From positions 14,258,783 through 14,322,782 of the forward strand of contig NC_052506.1 of the NCBI RefSeq assembly GCF_014356525.2: 64,000 bases of DNA, given 5' to 3'. Under the pieces are notes generated by a model. It was not told the origin of the DNA, did not search any database, and saw nothing but the letters and a program-made list of their open reading frames with translations. The DNA comes from Nilaparvata lugens (lineage: Eukaryota > Arthropoda > Insecta > Hemiptera > Delphacidae). Below are positions 34,383-46,250 of the stretch, in pieces. The translations under genes were made by a program, and so were the position numbers. The first letter of the stretch is position 1, and every line of letters starts with the position of its first letter.

Positions 34383-34873
34383 ATGAGCCAATTACCAATT
34401 GTTAACTTTGATACCTTAATTACAAATAAAGAAAAGCCTGCATTTTGTAAAAATGGAGATCTACTACCTCACAATGCGCGAATGTTAATAATTTCTCCTA
34501 GTGCTGGAGGAAAAACAAATCTCTTATTTAATTTAGTATTTGCTGAAAATGGTTTAAAATTTAAGCACATTTACTTATTTAGTAAAAGTTTATATCAACC
34601 AAAATATGTCTTTTTAAAACAGGTATTTGCAGGTTTGAAAAATATCGGATTTCACATGAAAGATGATGTGAGCCAAATTCCCCATCCAAACCGAATCCCT
34701 GAATATAGCTTGGTAATTTTTGATGACTTGCAACTGAGTAATGTGCCACAGATTAGAGAATATTTTACAATGGGTCGTCATCGTAATATTGATACTGCAT
34801 ATTTAATTCAGAGTTATGGTGCCACACAGAAACATTTCACTAGAGATAACGCAAATATGATAATATTTTTAAG
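34383..34873 (+). CDS. FtsK/A32-like genome-packaging ATPase, element 1, cut by gap
   Basis: From the ATG at 34383 (the frame begins a little earlier at a GTG) to the N run, 163 codons. Walker A reads SPSAGGKTN and Walker B LVIFDDL. Later GRHRNIDTAYLIQSYG fits the sensor region of Polinton/adintovirus packaging ATPases, which drive DNA into the capsid. The 3' part is lost in the gap, and what follows the gap does not continue the gene. The gene is rightmost in the replication module. Confidence 0.85.
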
Positions 34874-34973
34874 NNNNNNNNNNNNNNNNNNNNNNNNNNN
34901 NNNNNNNNNNNNNNNNNNNNNNNNNNNNNNNNNNNNNNNNNNNNNNNNNNNNNNNNNNNNNNNNNNNNNNNNN
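34874..34973. other. Assembly gap, 100 N, inside the ATPase gene
   Basis: Exactly 100 N. It removes the end of the ATPase gene and probably the right terminus of element 1. Confidence 0.99.
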
Positions 34974-35539
34974 ATGTTCCAAGTCTAAAATGGATCGGGG
35001 TTGATTGGTGAACAGGTATCCGGCTGCAGAGAGGTGTATCTGAAATGCAGGCAAGATATGTATGAGTAGAGTTATGGATATGGAGAACCAATGTAGATAT
35101 TGTTTTAATAATATATTAAATGGAAGGGTCATGTTGGCGTGGCGTGGACAAGGCTTGTTTCGGATCTTGCCGTGTAGGACGGGGTTGCATAACCGAACAC
35201 CTGCCAAAGTCTAGCGGAGACAGTCCTGTACGGACGGCTGAAGGCTAGAGGCTAAAGGCCGGCCGATGTCCAACACGACGTCGCAAATTGGATGTGAAGT
35301 GTGTCTCCCCCCTCCTCTAGTCTCGCGATATTCCGCCATCTTCCATATCAATAGATTCGGACGTTGTGAATGTTATATCTGTGACAATATTGCATTCACC
35401 TCCCAATTCTGAGCATATTATATTATTGTTGTCTATTATCATCCTGGTAGTTCGATTGGAGTAGCAACGGACCTCATCCGTAATTGAATAAAAAGAATTG
35501 CAACGGAAATGGAATGAAATGAGAATCGAAATGAAAATA
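34974..35539. other. Non-coding sequence after the gap
   Basis: More GC-rich than most of the window, with no gene recognised. It was compared by eye with the left border of element 1 for an inverted repeat, and none was seen. Confidence 0.4.
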
Positions 35540-37330
35540 TTGAATGAAAAAGACTAAGAAGTTGTCAAAAAACCACTGATTTATTGATAATTAGAAAGAC
35601 CGGTTTCGGTTATTACACCATTGTCAATCTCTGATAAACTAAACTAAATACAAGAGCAGCAGAATTTATACTAGTAGGCGAGTACTGCTATTGGTCGAGG
35701 GCATGAACGCCTGCCATTGGCCTAGCTAGACAGTCTCCTCCCCCTCAACGGTGTGACAAAATGGCGGCTTAAGCAACAGAATCGCCATGATAATAAAATT
35801 TACTTTGAGTACAAAATAAGAACCAAGAAAACAAGAGTGAAAGATAATAAAACAAATATGTAAATGGAGAAACTATTGACTTATGTATGCTTACAATTTT
35901 ATGATAAAACCAAATTCGTAGTGTTGTACTGGTTAATTACTCTTATTATTTCTAAAGCCTCTAGAATATTCAAAGATCTGCCTTTGTTATTAACATGCAG
36001 AAACTCAACATTCTCCTTAACTGTGAACTTGTGATTATTTGTTATCAAATGTTCTGCAAAGTTAGACTCCCCATTTTGTTTATTCCAATCTCTGATGTGT
36101 TCTTTAATTCTACTTTTGAAACTTCTACCACTCTGACCCACGTAACAAGCATTACAATCATCACATTTAAGTTTGTACACCCCGCTTTTATCCCAAATAT
36201 CAATTTTGTCTTTACTCCAGCTAAATAGACTATTTAAAATCGGTTTGGTCTTGAAAGCAACATGAAATCCATTCCTCCTCAATTCCCTACCTATTCTATC
36301 AGATACAAGGCCTAAATATGGGACTATTATCCAAGTCTTCTCTTCATAGTTTGAACCTACAAAGCTAGAATTGATTGAAATTTTTCTATTAATTTTACTC
36401 AATAATCTGTCCACCATACTTTCTTCATACCCATTTGTGACAGCTATCTGTTTAATTTTAGTGTTCTCAATATGAAAATCATGATGGCTCATAGGTATTG
36501 TTAGTGCTCTATAGACCATACTATTGAAAGCAGCAAGTTTGTGAGAAATAGGATGACAAGAATGAAGAGGAATGATAACATCAGTATGGGTTGGTTTTCT
36601 GAAAATAGAAAACTTGTGAAAACCAGTGCTATGATCTATTCTTAAATCTAGAAAATTCAATACACAATCCTGTTCTACCTCTACAGTGAATTTTATACTC
36701 TGATGTAATCCATTCAGATAGGAAAGAAAATTGTCTAGTTGTCTGTTACTTCCTTTCCATAAGCAAATAATATCATCAACATATCGAAACCAGTAAACAA
36801 TTTTATCTTTGAAATGACTATTTTCAATGATTCTACTTTCTAACTTATCCATAAATAATTCAGCTAGGAGTGGTGAGAGGGGTGACCCCATTGCCAACCC
36901 CTCTCTTTGTTCAAAAAATCTATTGTTAAATTTGAAATAATTATGCTGAGTGCATAACTTCATCAATCCTATCAGTTCTTCTCTGAGTGTACGATCATTT
37001 ATAGAGGCTTCCATTATTTCCTCAGCTCTTTCAAGACTTTCTCCCACCGGAATGTTAGTGAATAAATTAGTAACATCAAATGACACAAGTTTATAGGATG
37101 ATAGAACAGGAATATGTTTTATATTGTTGACCAACTCCAATGAATTTTTAATACTAAACTTTGGTTGAAAACCTGTTAATGACCGAAAGGTGCTATTCAG
37201 TTTGTGAGCTAATTTAGAGCAGGGGGAATTAACAAAAGATACCACTGGTCTTATAGGAACATTAGTTTTGTGTAATTTAGGTTGACCGAAAAGTCTAGGT
37301 GGATATGGATTCATAACTGTTAGATACTTA
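35540..37330 (-). mobile_element. Penelope-like retroelement
   Basis: Contains the RT/GIY-YIG ORF (35899-37314) and, at its 3' side, a pLTR-like segment (35540-35770) with attagaaagaccggtttcgg and an ATGGCGG-rich end. The same segment recurs at 50590-50900 and 51200-51520. The upstream end is marked by a (ggt)n tract at about 37350, where coding stops, so the copy is 5'-truncated. Confidence 0.82.
35899..37314 (-). CDS. Penelope-like reverse transcriptase with GIY-YIG endonuclease
   Basis: 471 residues from an ATG, with no internal stop. RT motifs: PPRLFGQPKLHKTNVPIRPV (residues 5-24), LVSFDVTNLFTNIP with the first catalytic Asp at 80, GLAMGSPLSPLLAELFM (139-155), and YVDD (178-181). Residues from 377 on form the GIY-YIG nuclease (GVYKL..., CYVGQSGRSFKSRIKEHIR). 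This pairing is diagnostic of Penelope-like elements, which copy themselves by nicking target DNA and priming reverse transcription there. The protein is shorter than full-length relatives, with the N-terminal part missing, but the catalytic motifs are complete. Confidence 0.93.
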   Translation of the reverse strand: MNPYPPRLFGQPKLHKTNVPIRPVVSFVNSPCSKLAHKLNSTFRSLTGFQPKFSIKNSLELVNNIKHIPVLSSYKLVSFDVTNLFTNIPVGESLERAEEIMEASINDRTLREELIGLMKLCTQHNYFKFNNRFFEQREGLAMGSPLSPLLAELFMDKLESRIIENSHFKDKIVYWFRYVDDIICLWKGSNRQLDNFLSYLNGLHQSIKFTVEVEQDCVLNFLDLRIDHSTGFHKFSIFRKPTHTDVIIPLHSCHPISHKLAAFNSMVYRALTIPMSHHDFHIENTKIKQIAVTNGYEESMVDRLLSKINRKISINSSFVGSNYEEKTWIIVPYLGLVSDRIGRELRRNGFHVAFKTKPILNSLFSWSKDKIDIWDKSGVYKLKCDDCNACYVGQSGRSFKSRIKEHIRDWNKQNGESNFAEHLITNNHKFTVKENVEFLHVNNKGRSLNILEALEIIRVINQYNTTNLVLS

Positions 37331-39079
37331 GTTTCTTTCTTGTTGATAATTTGGTGGTGGTGGTGGTGGTCAACTTATTTCTAATCAAGCTATTGATTTT
37401 GGTGGTGGGATTGGAGTTAAAAAAAAGGAAATGAAAATACTCTTCATATGAAATAATCATATTATATTAGGTGGAGTTGGAAATATTCCCATAGTGCTGG
37501 AATTTATGTGGTAAGAATCAATCTCCACTGCAGAATGTAGAATAAACTCTGTTTTTTCTATGGGTATTCTACACTGATTCCTAGACCTACTAAATATTCA
37601 ACTATATATTATCAAGTTTTAAATTAAATAATCTTACTTAATAACACTTTGGATCTGACTCCTATTCGCGGACAAAGTCTAGTAACTGTACTTTTTGTGA
37701 GTAGTATCTTGTTCACTTCTAACTTGTCGTGTTATACTTTTGTTAACATTTTGTATGAATTTCGAGTGAATAAATTTGATTTGATAATCTGGGTACTGGT
37801 ATCTGGTCCTTGGTGTTTTATTCAACATGAATATTTTTTATGATGTGGATTGTTCTAAGATAAGAGCATCAAAAAGCCATTTTAATGATTATTTTGAATT
37901 TGCCTCTTTGTACATTGTGCTGGAGGAGAGAGTCTGCTTATATTATTGACCGCTTGAAATTGAAGACAACACTCATAGGTATTATTTAAATGGAATAAAG
38001 AAGTGGAATATCACCACAAATCATATATTGGGCGTTCATGGATGCCACAACCATATTTGTGGTAGATGGAGAACAATCATTGACATCATTTTCTACAAGA
38101 GAATCTACATCTAATAATCTCAAAATTAGTTAATCTAGTAAAATTTTAAGTTCAACTTCAAAGAAAACTCTAAAGAGAGATAGTAAAAAATTCTCTTTTT
38201 CTCTCTCAAATTAATTTCATGGTAGAAGTATTTAATATTAATCTCCTTATTTTCTCATCTAATAATTAAAGGTGAAAGAAATGTATAATTAACTATATAG
38301 GTTGAAGAGTTGAAACCTTCTTTGCGAGCTAGAGTTGTAAAACTTGAAACTTGGAGATGATTAGCATAAGACAATTTCAAACTTCAGACTAGTTTTCCAT
38401 ACGCATAAGATCATCTTTTGAGCCACCGTTCAGCATGGGACAATATTCAAACTGTAGCCTACTTCTCCATACGCATAAGATATTTTTTCAACCCTTAGTT
38501 TAGCATGGGACAATATTCAAACTGTAGCCTACCTCTACATACGCATAAGATCATTTTTTCAACCCCAAAAAAACATCAACCAAGAAACGTAATCAACTTC
38601 TTTTTAAATATCTAGATGTCCATTCAAATCCAACAATCCCAGTCATCAAGTAGGTTCACGTGGTTAGCTGTAAATACATAAGCTTGACTGATACACTTGG
38701 CGCTTGGCTAACTTACCGCAGGTCTGGTGAATCCATGGCATTGGCATTGCTGTTCGAGAATGCCAGCACCAGGTATGGCAAGGAGCATGATGTGATGTAG
38801 TGTGGCAGGAGAGGATTCCTTGGTGGCATAATATGCGTGAGATGGAGCCGGCGGATATGTGGATCAGCATTCCCAAATCTACCTTATTGGTCCGCTCGCC
38901 AAGATCTCAGATGCCTTGCTGCCTGCCATATATGGATTCTCTCTCTTTCCACCACATCGCTAAATAATGGAAAAGTTAACTTCATTTGATGTGTGTGTTG
39001 TGTTCCGTAAAATTATTTTTATTTATTTACGATGCAAATAACACGATGTATTAACATGGTAGATAAAATAATAGGTAGT

Positions 39080-39370
39080 CCTACTGCTATTCTCCTTCCA
39101 AATTTGGGTGATGACACAGCCCAGATAAGGTCTTCCACGTGTACAATTTCTATACAAGTTAAAAAGGTAAAAAACCTGACCCAACCAAACCTAACCTAAC
39201 CTAATCTGTGATGACCTACTAACCTAACCAGTTAGTCCTACTGCTACTCTCCTTCCAAATTTGGGTGATGACACAGCCCAAGATAAGGTCTTCCACGTGT
39301 ACAATTTCTATACAAGTTAAAAAGGTAAAAACCTAACCCAACCAAACCTAACCTAACCTAACCTAACCTG
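39080..39370. repeat. 157-bp duplication with interstitial (CCTAA)n telomere-like arrays
   Basis: Two copies, starting at 39080 and 39237, of a unit with cctactgctattctccttcc and tggtgtcatc-like text. Each ends in short (CCTAA) arrays: 39188-39205 and 39345-39369. The complement is TTAGG, the insect telomere repeat. Confidence 0.75.
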
Positions 39371-39371
39371 T

Positions 39372-39465
39372 GATGACACAGCCCAAGATAAGGTCTTTCA
39401 CGTGTACCATTTCTATACAAATTGTACACGTGAAATACCTTATCTTGAGCTGTGTCATCACCCAC
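39372..39465. repeat. Imperfect 94-bp palindrome
   Basis: gatgacacagcccaagataa at the left is mirrored by ttatcttgagctgtgtcatc at the right, with ctttcacgtgtac / gtacacgtgaaat inside. It is an inverted third copy of the neighbouring duplicated unit and could form a long hairpin. Confidence 0.8.
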
Positions 39466-41772
39466 ATTTAAAATGGGTTTTAAAGGTGATTTGTATAGTT
39501 AATTTGTCAATAAAAATTATTTGTGGAGAACTTAAAATATGCCGAAAATAGGAAACACAAAGAAAGAATACTGACCACACAGTCATTGATCTCAACTGAT
39601 TTGATGCATCGTTTTGTAGATACTTCAACAAAATAACATTCTGAGAGTGAAGCTGCGTTTACACCAAAGTTATTAACAGAATGTTTATTTTACCGTCATA
39701 TATTATAAAATATTAACTATCATATAAATATAACGTATTATAAATATTAAGCGTCATGTATTTAAAATATTATTTGTAGATTATAATATATTTCTATTCA
39801 GTCATAGATTCTATTAGATTGAACGGAGCTTGAGATTACGAAATATCATACTTTGTAATTATGTAGAATTTGAAGAATTATGTAGATTGGTTAAATTCAC
39901 TGGAGAACTTTCAATATATTTTTGTAGAATTATGTAGATTGTTATAATGCACTGTCTTCTATTCAATCTCAACTATGTAGATTGTTATAATGCACTATAT
40001 TCAATTCACAACTCATTCACAAGATGTTGTGGTAGTCAGAGCTGAAACGGAAGATTCGTCACACATAATCCACTCAAGTTTGTCATAAGTCTCTCTGTCT
40101 CTCACGTTTGTGTTTTGTGAGAATGAAGTCTTTCTAGCGTTTATTATATTCCAATTGTTTATAGTATAATAATATACAAAAATACAAACTATTATATAAA
40201 TCAGTTTGAGGCTGATGAGCTCCTCTTCAGGAGTGAAATGCATTCCTCAAGACTCCAAAAAAGTAAGTGTTTTTTCAAATATTTACTAGTAACACAGTGT
40301 CAGAGCTTCAACAAGTTATTATATACCAATAAAATAAATGTGTACTCACTTAGTCAATCTGGAGATACATTAATTCATCAAACAGAACCCCATATGGGTA
40401 CAATGTATAATTTATATTTTTTACACACCATTATATCAAGGAGATATCTGTGAATTTGAAGGGTAGCTTTGGAGAAAATCCAATGATTGAATTATATTAC
40501 TGTGTTTAACTTGTTCTACATAACGAGCAGGCAATAGTAACCAGGTGGTAGAAAATTTGTCAGTGATTGAACAAAAAAAAATGGGCTACCTTAATTTTTT
40601 TCGGAAAGCAATCCTTACCTATGGTAATAGGGGGAGGAAAGTAAAAATTGCATCACATCGGAATATCAAATAGAATAGAATAGAGTGACTGCCTTCATTT
40701 TATACCTAGGAGGGCGAAGTTATGGCGCAGTTGGCCATAGAGAAATAGGAATTAAAACCATCAGTTCCTCTATGATTATACACAAACATTCTCTACAGAA
40801 TAAAGTCTCGCATTTCAGTTATAAATATTTACCAATTGAGAGCAATAGTTTTAATGAAAACAACATATTTTTCAAATAAATATCAGTCTGAATGATATCA
40901 ACTGTCTGAAGAGAGTTTGTGCGAAATTTATATTGAAGTGGAGTTATATTTCAATGGTGACCCACGAACAATCTCTATTTAGTAGGCCTATCTATTTCGC
41001 CCTTGGTGTTTCATTCAACAATGAAAATTTTGTATGATGTGGATTGTTCTAAAATAAGAGCATCAAAGTAAGAGCCGTCTATTAACAAACATTGGCTGTT
41101 CATTTTGGCGTCAAAAAGCGATCAAGTACGTGATTCTCGATTCGCATATTCCCAGCATATTTCAAAGTCCGGAAATCAAACAGTTATAATGTTTATACGA
41201 CTAACAAAGGTATCACGTTGCACAGAAATGCTGGTTATAAATCATCGCCAATAAGGACACTTTCGATCATAAATTCTGTTGCGGTGGACTTTCACACCCC
41301 CTCCCTTCGGGGGATAAACTCACGTGACCAAAAGTCACGTGACAGTATAATGTAGAGCTTAGCCTTTCAGGCCACGTTCGGCTTTGATTCCGATAAACAC
41401 TGTGCCAATGATGATGCTGCTATTCATAAATGCTGCTTGCTGTTTCGAACACGTTCGTTCTTCCCTTATAATCCGAATTAAATTTATATCGAAGTTGTAA
41501 GCTGTGAATCTGGTAATGCGCTTCAAACAACTTGCTAATGGTACTCATGATTCCATGCTCCGCGTCAATACAACACAATGCTAACACTACATGCAGCTGC
41601 AATAATGTGCTGTGCTCCATTCTCCGACTACCTCCTTTTGAATTATGCTACAAATTAAAGGTCATTAGTGAACTTACTCAAAACATAATAAGTATCTTAC
41701 ACATCCGAATTGTTTTTTTTCATCAATACATCTTTTTTAATCTCGTATGATCAAAATATTAGTGAGTTTGTT

Positions 41773-41933
41773 ACTTTTTTACTCCCTTGCCCTATTACCA
41801 TAGGTAAGGAAAGTATTGCTTTCCAAAAATAATTAAGGCACCCTAATTTCAAGTTTTCTATACGTTTCAAGGCCCCCTGAGTCCAAAAACATGATTTTTG
41901 GGTGTTGGTCTGTGTGAGTGTGTATGTGTGTGT

Positions 41934-41978
<45 letters not shown>

Positions 41979-42634
41979 TGTGTGTGTGTATGTGTGTGTG
42001 TATGTGTGTATGTCTGTGAACACGATAACTCCATTCCTAATTAACCGATTGACTTGAAATTTTAAACTTAAGGTCCTTATACCATGAGGATCCGACAATA
42101 AGAAATTCAATAAAATTCAATTCAATATGGCGGAAAAAATGGCGGATAATTACCTGAAAACCATGTTTTTTACGATTTTCTCAAAAATGACTTGACTGAT
42201 TTTTTTCAAATTCATACCCTGTATAGTTATTTATCAGCTCAATAAACTGGCATGAGTCTTTTTCCTGGGAAACTGATGGGGGTTCCTCCCCATCCTTGAG
42301 AAATGGACTGTCCGACTGTGTAACCTCTTACTCGTGCATGAGGTAGGTAGGTGAGCAGTTTATAAAACACATAGTCGAGATATTTCATCTCTAGAACAGC
42401 TGTTTTGACGACTTTTAAAAAATCATCGAATTTCACAATATTTACACAAAGGAAAAGTACTCTGAAAACAATAATTATAATATATACACATAAAATATAC
42501 AGTAGTCTGATCGTAGTTGCATATATGTTGCCGCCAATCATCATTATGTTATTCCCCTAAATTATTCTCGTTTAAGAATGAGGCTTACAGTTCAATGAGC
42601 AAGGAAAGTTGTGTGAGTGTACCACACCAGATTT
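41773..42634. repeat. Dispersed repeat, copy 1 (with TG microsatellite)
   Basis: Begins ttttttactcccttgcccta and ends near caaggaaagttgtgtgagtg + taccacaccag. It contains a (tg)n tract (about 41913-42015) after catgatttttgggt. No coding capacity is evident. Two more copies follow downstream in direct orientation. Confidence 0.75.
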
Positions 42635-44012
42635 TTACTTTCCTTGCCCTACTACATAGGTAAGGAAGTATTGCTTTCAAAAAAAATTAAGGTACCCCAA
42701 TTTCAAGTTTTCTATACGTTTCAAGGTCCCCTGAGTCCAAAAACATGATTTTTGGGTATTGGTCTGTGTGTGTGTATGTGTGTATGTGTGTGTGTGTGTA
42801 TGTCTGTGAACACGGTAACTCCATTCCTAATTAACCGATCGACTTGAAATTTTAAACTTAAGGTCCCTATACCATGAGGACCCGACAATAAGAAATTCAA
42901 TAAAATTCAATTCAAGATGGCGGAAAAAATGGCGGATAATTACTAAAAAACCATGTTTTTCACGTTTTTCTCGAAAATGGCTCTAACGATTTTCTTCAAA
43001 TTTATATCATGGATAGCTATTTATAAGCCCTATCAACTAGCATAAGTCTCATTTCTGGGAAAATTTCAGGAGCTCCGTAATATTCTTGAGAAAAATGGCG
43101 GAAAATGACTAAAAAACCATGTTTTCACGGTTTTCTCGAAAACGGCTCCAACGATTTTCTTCAAATTTATACCATGGATAGCTATTTTTAAGCCCCATCA
43201 ACTGGCATAAGTTTCATTCCTGGGAAAATTCCAGGAGCTCCGTAATATCTTGAGAAAAATGGCGGATAATGACTAAAAATCCATGTTTTTCACCGTTTTC
43301 TCGAAAACTGCTCTAACGATTTACTTCAAATTCATACCATGGATAGATATTCATAAGCACTATAAACTGGCATGAGTCTCATTTCTGGGAAAATTCCATG
43401 AGCTCCGTAATATTCTTGAGAAAAATGGCGGATAATGACCAAAAACCAGGTTTTTCACGGTTTTCTCGAAAACGGCTCTAACGATTTTCTTCATATTCAA
43501 GCCATGGATAGCTATTCATAAGTCCTATCAAATGACATGAGTTTTTCCTTGGAAAATTGCAGGAGCTCCGTAATATTCTTGAGAAAAATGGCGGATAATT
43601 ACTAAAAAACCATGTTTTTCACGATTTTTTCAAAATAACTTGACCGATTTTTTTCAAATTCATACTCTGTATAGTTATTTATCAGCTCTATTAACTGGCA
43701 TGAGTCTCCTTTCTTGGAAACTAATGGGGGGTCCACCCCATCCTTGAGAAATGGTCTTTGTAACCTCCTTCTCGTGCATGAGGTAGGTAGGTAGAGCAGT
43801 TCATAAAAAGAACACATAGTCGAAATATTTCATCTGTAGAACAGCTGTTTTGACGACTTTAAAAAATGATGACTAAAAAAATCATTGAATTTCACAATTT
43901 ACACAAAGGAAAAAGTACTCTGAAAACAATTATATATACACATATACAAAGTCTGATCGTAGTTTCGAATATGAGCAAGGAAAGTTGTGTGAGTGTACCA
44001 CACCAGATTTTT
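42635..44012. repeat. Dispersed repeat, copy 2, with 165-bp internal tandem array
   Basis: Same ends as copy 1. The middle is expanded. The word aatggcgga recurs at 42928, 43094, 43259, 43424 and 43588, that is five times with a period of 164-166 bp. Each unit contains ccatgtttttcacggttttc, tcgaaaacggctctaacgat and ggagctccgtaatattcttg. The units are 85-90 percent alike by eye. Confidence 0.85.
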
Positions 44013-44449
44013 TATAAGTGTGTAATTGCGAAATGTTGAAGTGACACATAACCCAGCTACATTTGGCCTGTTGTATAAATTAGAATTGGAACCGTTTTGG
44101 GCGTAAACCTGTGGTACTTTTCTGTGAGTTGTGTTAACTGGTTGAATTAATGAATAACTCAGTTTCTATTTATTTTCATTTGCTCAATCTTGAGATGACC
44201 ATCACTCATTTAATAGATTGATTAATTCAAGAAATAGAGGTTTCAACTAATTATTCTAATTTTTGGTTGAATAAATTCATAGTTTCATTTTTATTCAATG
44301 ACTGAACCTGTAATATAGAAGCAAAAACTCTGGTATAATGATATCAGTATTGCAGACAGAAATATTTATAAAAACACTTCATGGGCTCCTTTATGCTTAT
44401 GAAATAAGTGTATTTAAGTGTATATAAATGAGTGTATATATTTATATGC

Positions 44450-45228
44450 TCCTTTCCGAAAAAAAAGGTACCCAAATTTCTATACGTTTCAAGGTCCACT
44501 GAGTCCAAAAAAGTGGTTTTTGGGTATTGGTCTGTATGTGTGTGTGTGTGTGTGTGTGTTTTTGAGTGAATGTGCGTCTGTGTACACGATATCTCACCTC
44601 ACAATCAACAGAATGACTTGAAATTGGAACTTGAGGTCCTTACAATATAAGGATCCGACACGAACAATTTCAATGAAATGCAATTCAAGATAGCGGCTAA
44701 AATGGCAAAAATGTTGTCAAAAACAGAGTTTTTCGCGATTTTTCCGAAAACGGCTCCAACGATTTTGATCAAATTCATACCTAAAAAAGTCATCGATAAG
44801 CTCTACCAACTGCCACAAGTCTCATATCTGTAAAAATTTCAGGAGCTTCGCCTCATCTATGCAAAGTTTGATTTCAGATTCCCAATTATCAGGCTTCATA
44901 TACGATTTGAACGAAAAACTTCAGGTGGAAAAGATTGAGCATGAAAATCTCTTCAATTAATGTTCAGTAACATTTTCACCTAAAATTGAAAATGAGATCG
45001 AAATTCGATAAAATGTGATTATTTAATTGAAAACTGTTGGCAACTGTTGATTCTATTGGATCATTCACTATGAAGAGATAGCAGACCTCGTGTGTCCCAG
45101 CGTTATTGTCCTGTCACCAGCTGACTCAAATCATTGAATAGTAGACTTGAGATGCGCGTGTACACTAGCGTCAGGTGATTAATTTTCATAACGGCAAGGA
45201 AAGTTGTGTGAGTGCTCCACACCAGATT
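44450..45228. repeat. Dispersed repeat, copy 3, diverged
   Basis: Shares tttctatacgtttcaaggtc, a (tg)n tract (about 44540-44560) and the end caaggaaagttgtgtgagtg. The interior is more diverged and has no tandem expansion. Confidence 0.65.
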
Positions 45229-45965
45229 TTAACCTACTTCATGAAATATTTATGCTTTTGGAACCATTTAACCTTATAAGAATGCAAATCACATGTATAC
45301 AACCATTTAACCTTTAAAAATGCAAATTACTTGAATAAAACCATCTAAACTTTTAAAAATACAAATGACATGAATATACATCATATTAGAAAATATACTT
45401 ACATTTCAATAATCAAACACTAGAATATCGTCTAGAAATATCACAAAAAATCCATTGAGAATTACATACATGCTTCAACACCTATGGTTTCATACTTGCA
45501 TTTTTATAAAAGTTCAATACAATGATATAGTATTACAAATCAGAATAATTTCTAATCAATATTTATGTAATTATCTCTCAACGGGGAATCATACATGCAT
45601 TCAATGCGGATTTTGTTTGTGGGGGATGTAACTAAAATCCTGATAATGCATTGTTTGCTGTTTTATTATAATCCACTGTTGACTTATTTTTGCTCCGTCA
45701 AAAGCCACTCTCGCCAATAGACTACGTTTGTTTGTGGAAATTCGTGTCAGATGCATGCTTTTATGTAAAGCAGTTGATTTTAAAAGGAAAAAATGCAAGC
45801 ACTCTGGAGTTTACCATGACAAATTCCGCTCTGTGTTGTTAACCGCCAGCCATAGCTACTGTTTATTATATATGCAAATCCGATTATTCAGAAGTAAGCC
45901 CAACGCGTTGTAAAAAACGCCTGTTCTTTGAATTGATTTGCGAGCCCTTCATTCCAGACGAAACC
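45229..45965. other. Non-coding
   Basis: AT-rich. Short repeated words (accatttaacctt, aatgcaaat) occur at about 45265-45360. No gene seen. Confidence 0.35.
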
Positions 45966-46250
45966 TTTTTCCAGGGCTGGAAAATTATAAAATATAATTT
46001 TCACTTTTGATTGTATACATTTGATTTTTTAACATTAATATTAGGATTTCATTCAAATCATGATCAGAAAAATCATATAGTCAACTGATAATTTCATAAT
46101 AATTATACTTTTTTCAGAGCTGGAAAATTATAAAATATAATTTTCATTTTTGATTGTACACATTTGATTTTTGTAACATTAATATTAGGATTTCATTCAA
46201 ATCATGATCAGAAAAATCATATAGTCAACTGATAATTTCATAATATCGGG
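45966..46250. repeat. 143-bp tandem duplication
   Basis: Two adjacent units start ttttccagggctggaaaatt and tttttcagagctggaaaatt (offset 143 bp). They are nearly identical, and both end in tcaactgataatttcataat. Confidence 0.85.

Larger units (their letters stand above)
22024..34873. mobile_element. Element 1: integrated adintovirus / Polinton-Maverick-like element, degraded
   Basis: The segment carries the full hallmark set: hexon remnant, penton-like protein, adenain-like protease, PLA2 protein, IAP-like BIR protein, PolB, DDE integrase with chromodomain, and packaging ATPase. Capsid genes read leftward and replication genes rightward. The outer limits are uncertain: the left one lies in the repeats after 22024, and the right one is lost in the N gap at 34874. 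Terminal inverted repeats and target duplications could not be shown. Many genes are broken, so it is an endogenous relic rather than a replicating virus. Confidence 0.82.
37331..41772. other. Non-coding region with scattered repeats
   Basis: No gene recognised. Contents include a (ggt)n tract near 37350, near-repeats of acgcataagatcatttttc at about 38400-38560, the TTAGG-type arrays and palindrome listed separately, a fragment of the GCTGGGTTTACACC MITE (39651-39700), and a reversed fragment of the 41773 repeat family (about 40570-40660). Confidence 0.4.

Noticed and set aside
34974..35539. Right terminal inverted repeat of element 1
   Set aside because: No inverted match to 22024-23390 could be seen by eye; the true end is probably in the gap or beyond.
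41751..42110. Frame with a His/Thr-rich run
   Set aside because: Translation of the (tg)n microsatellite within the dispersed repeat.
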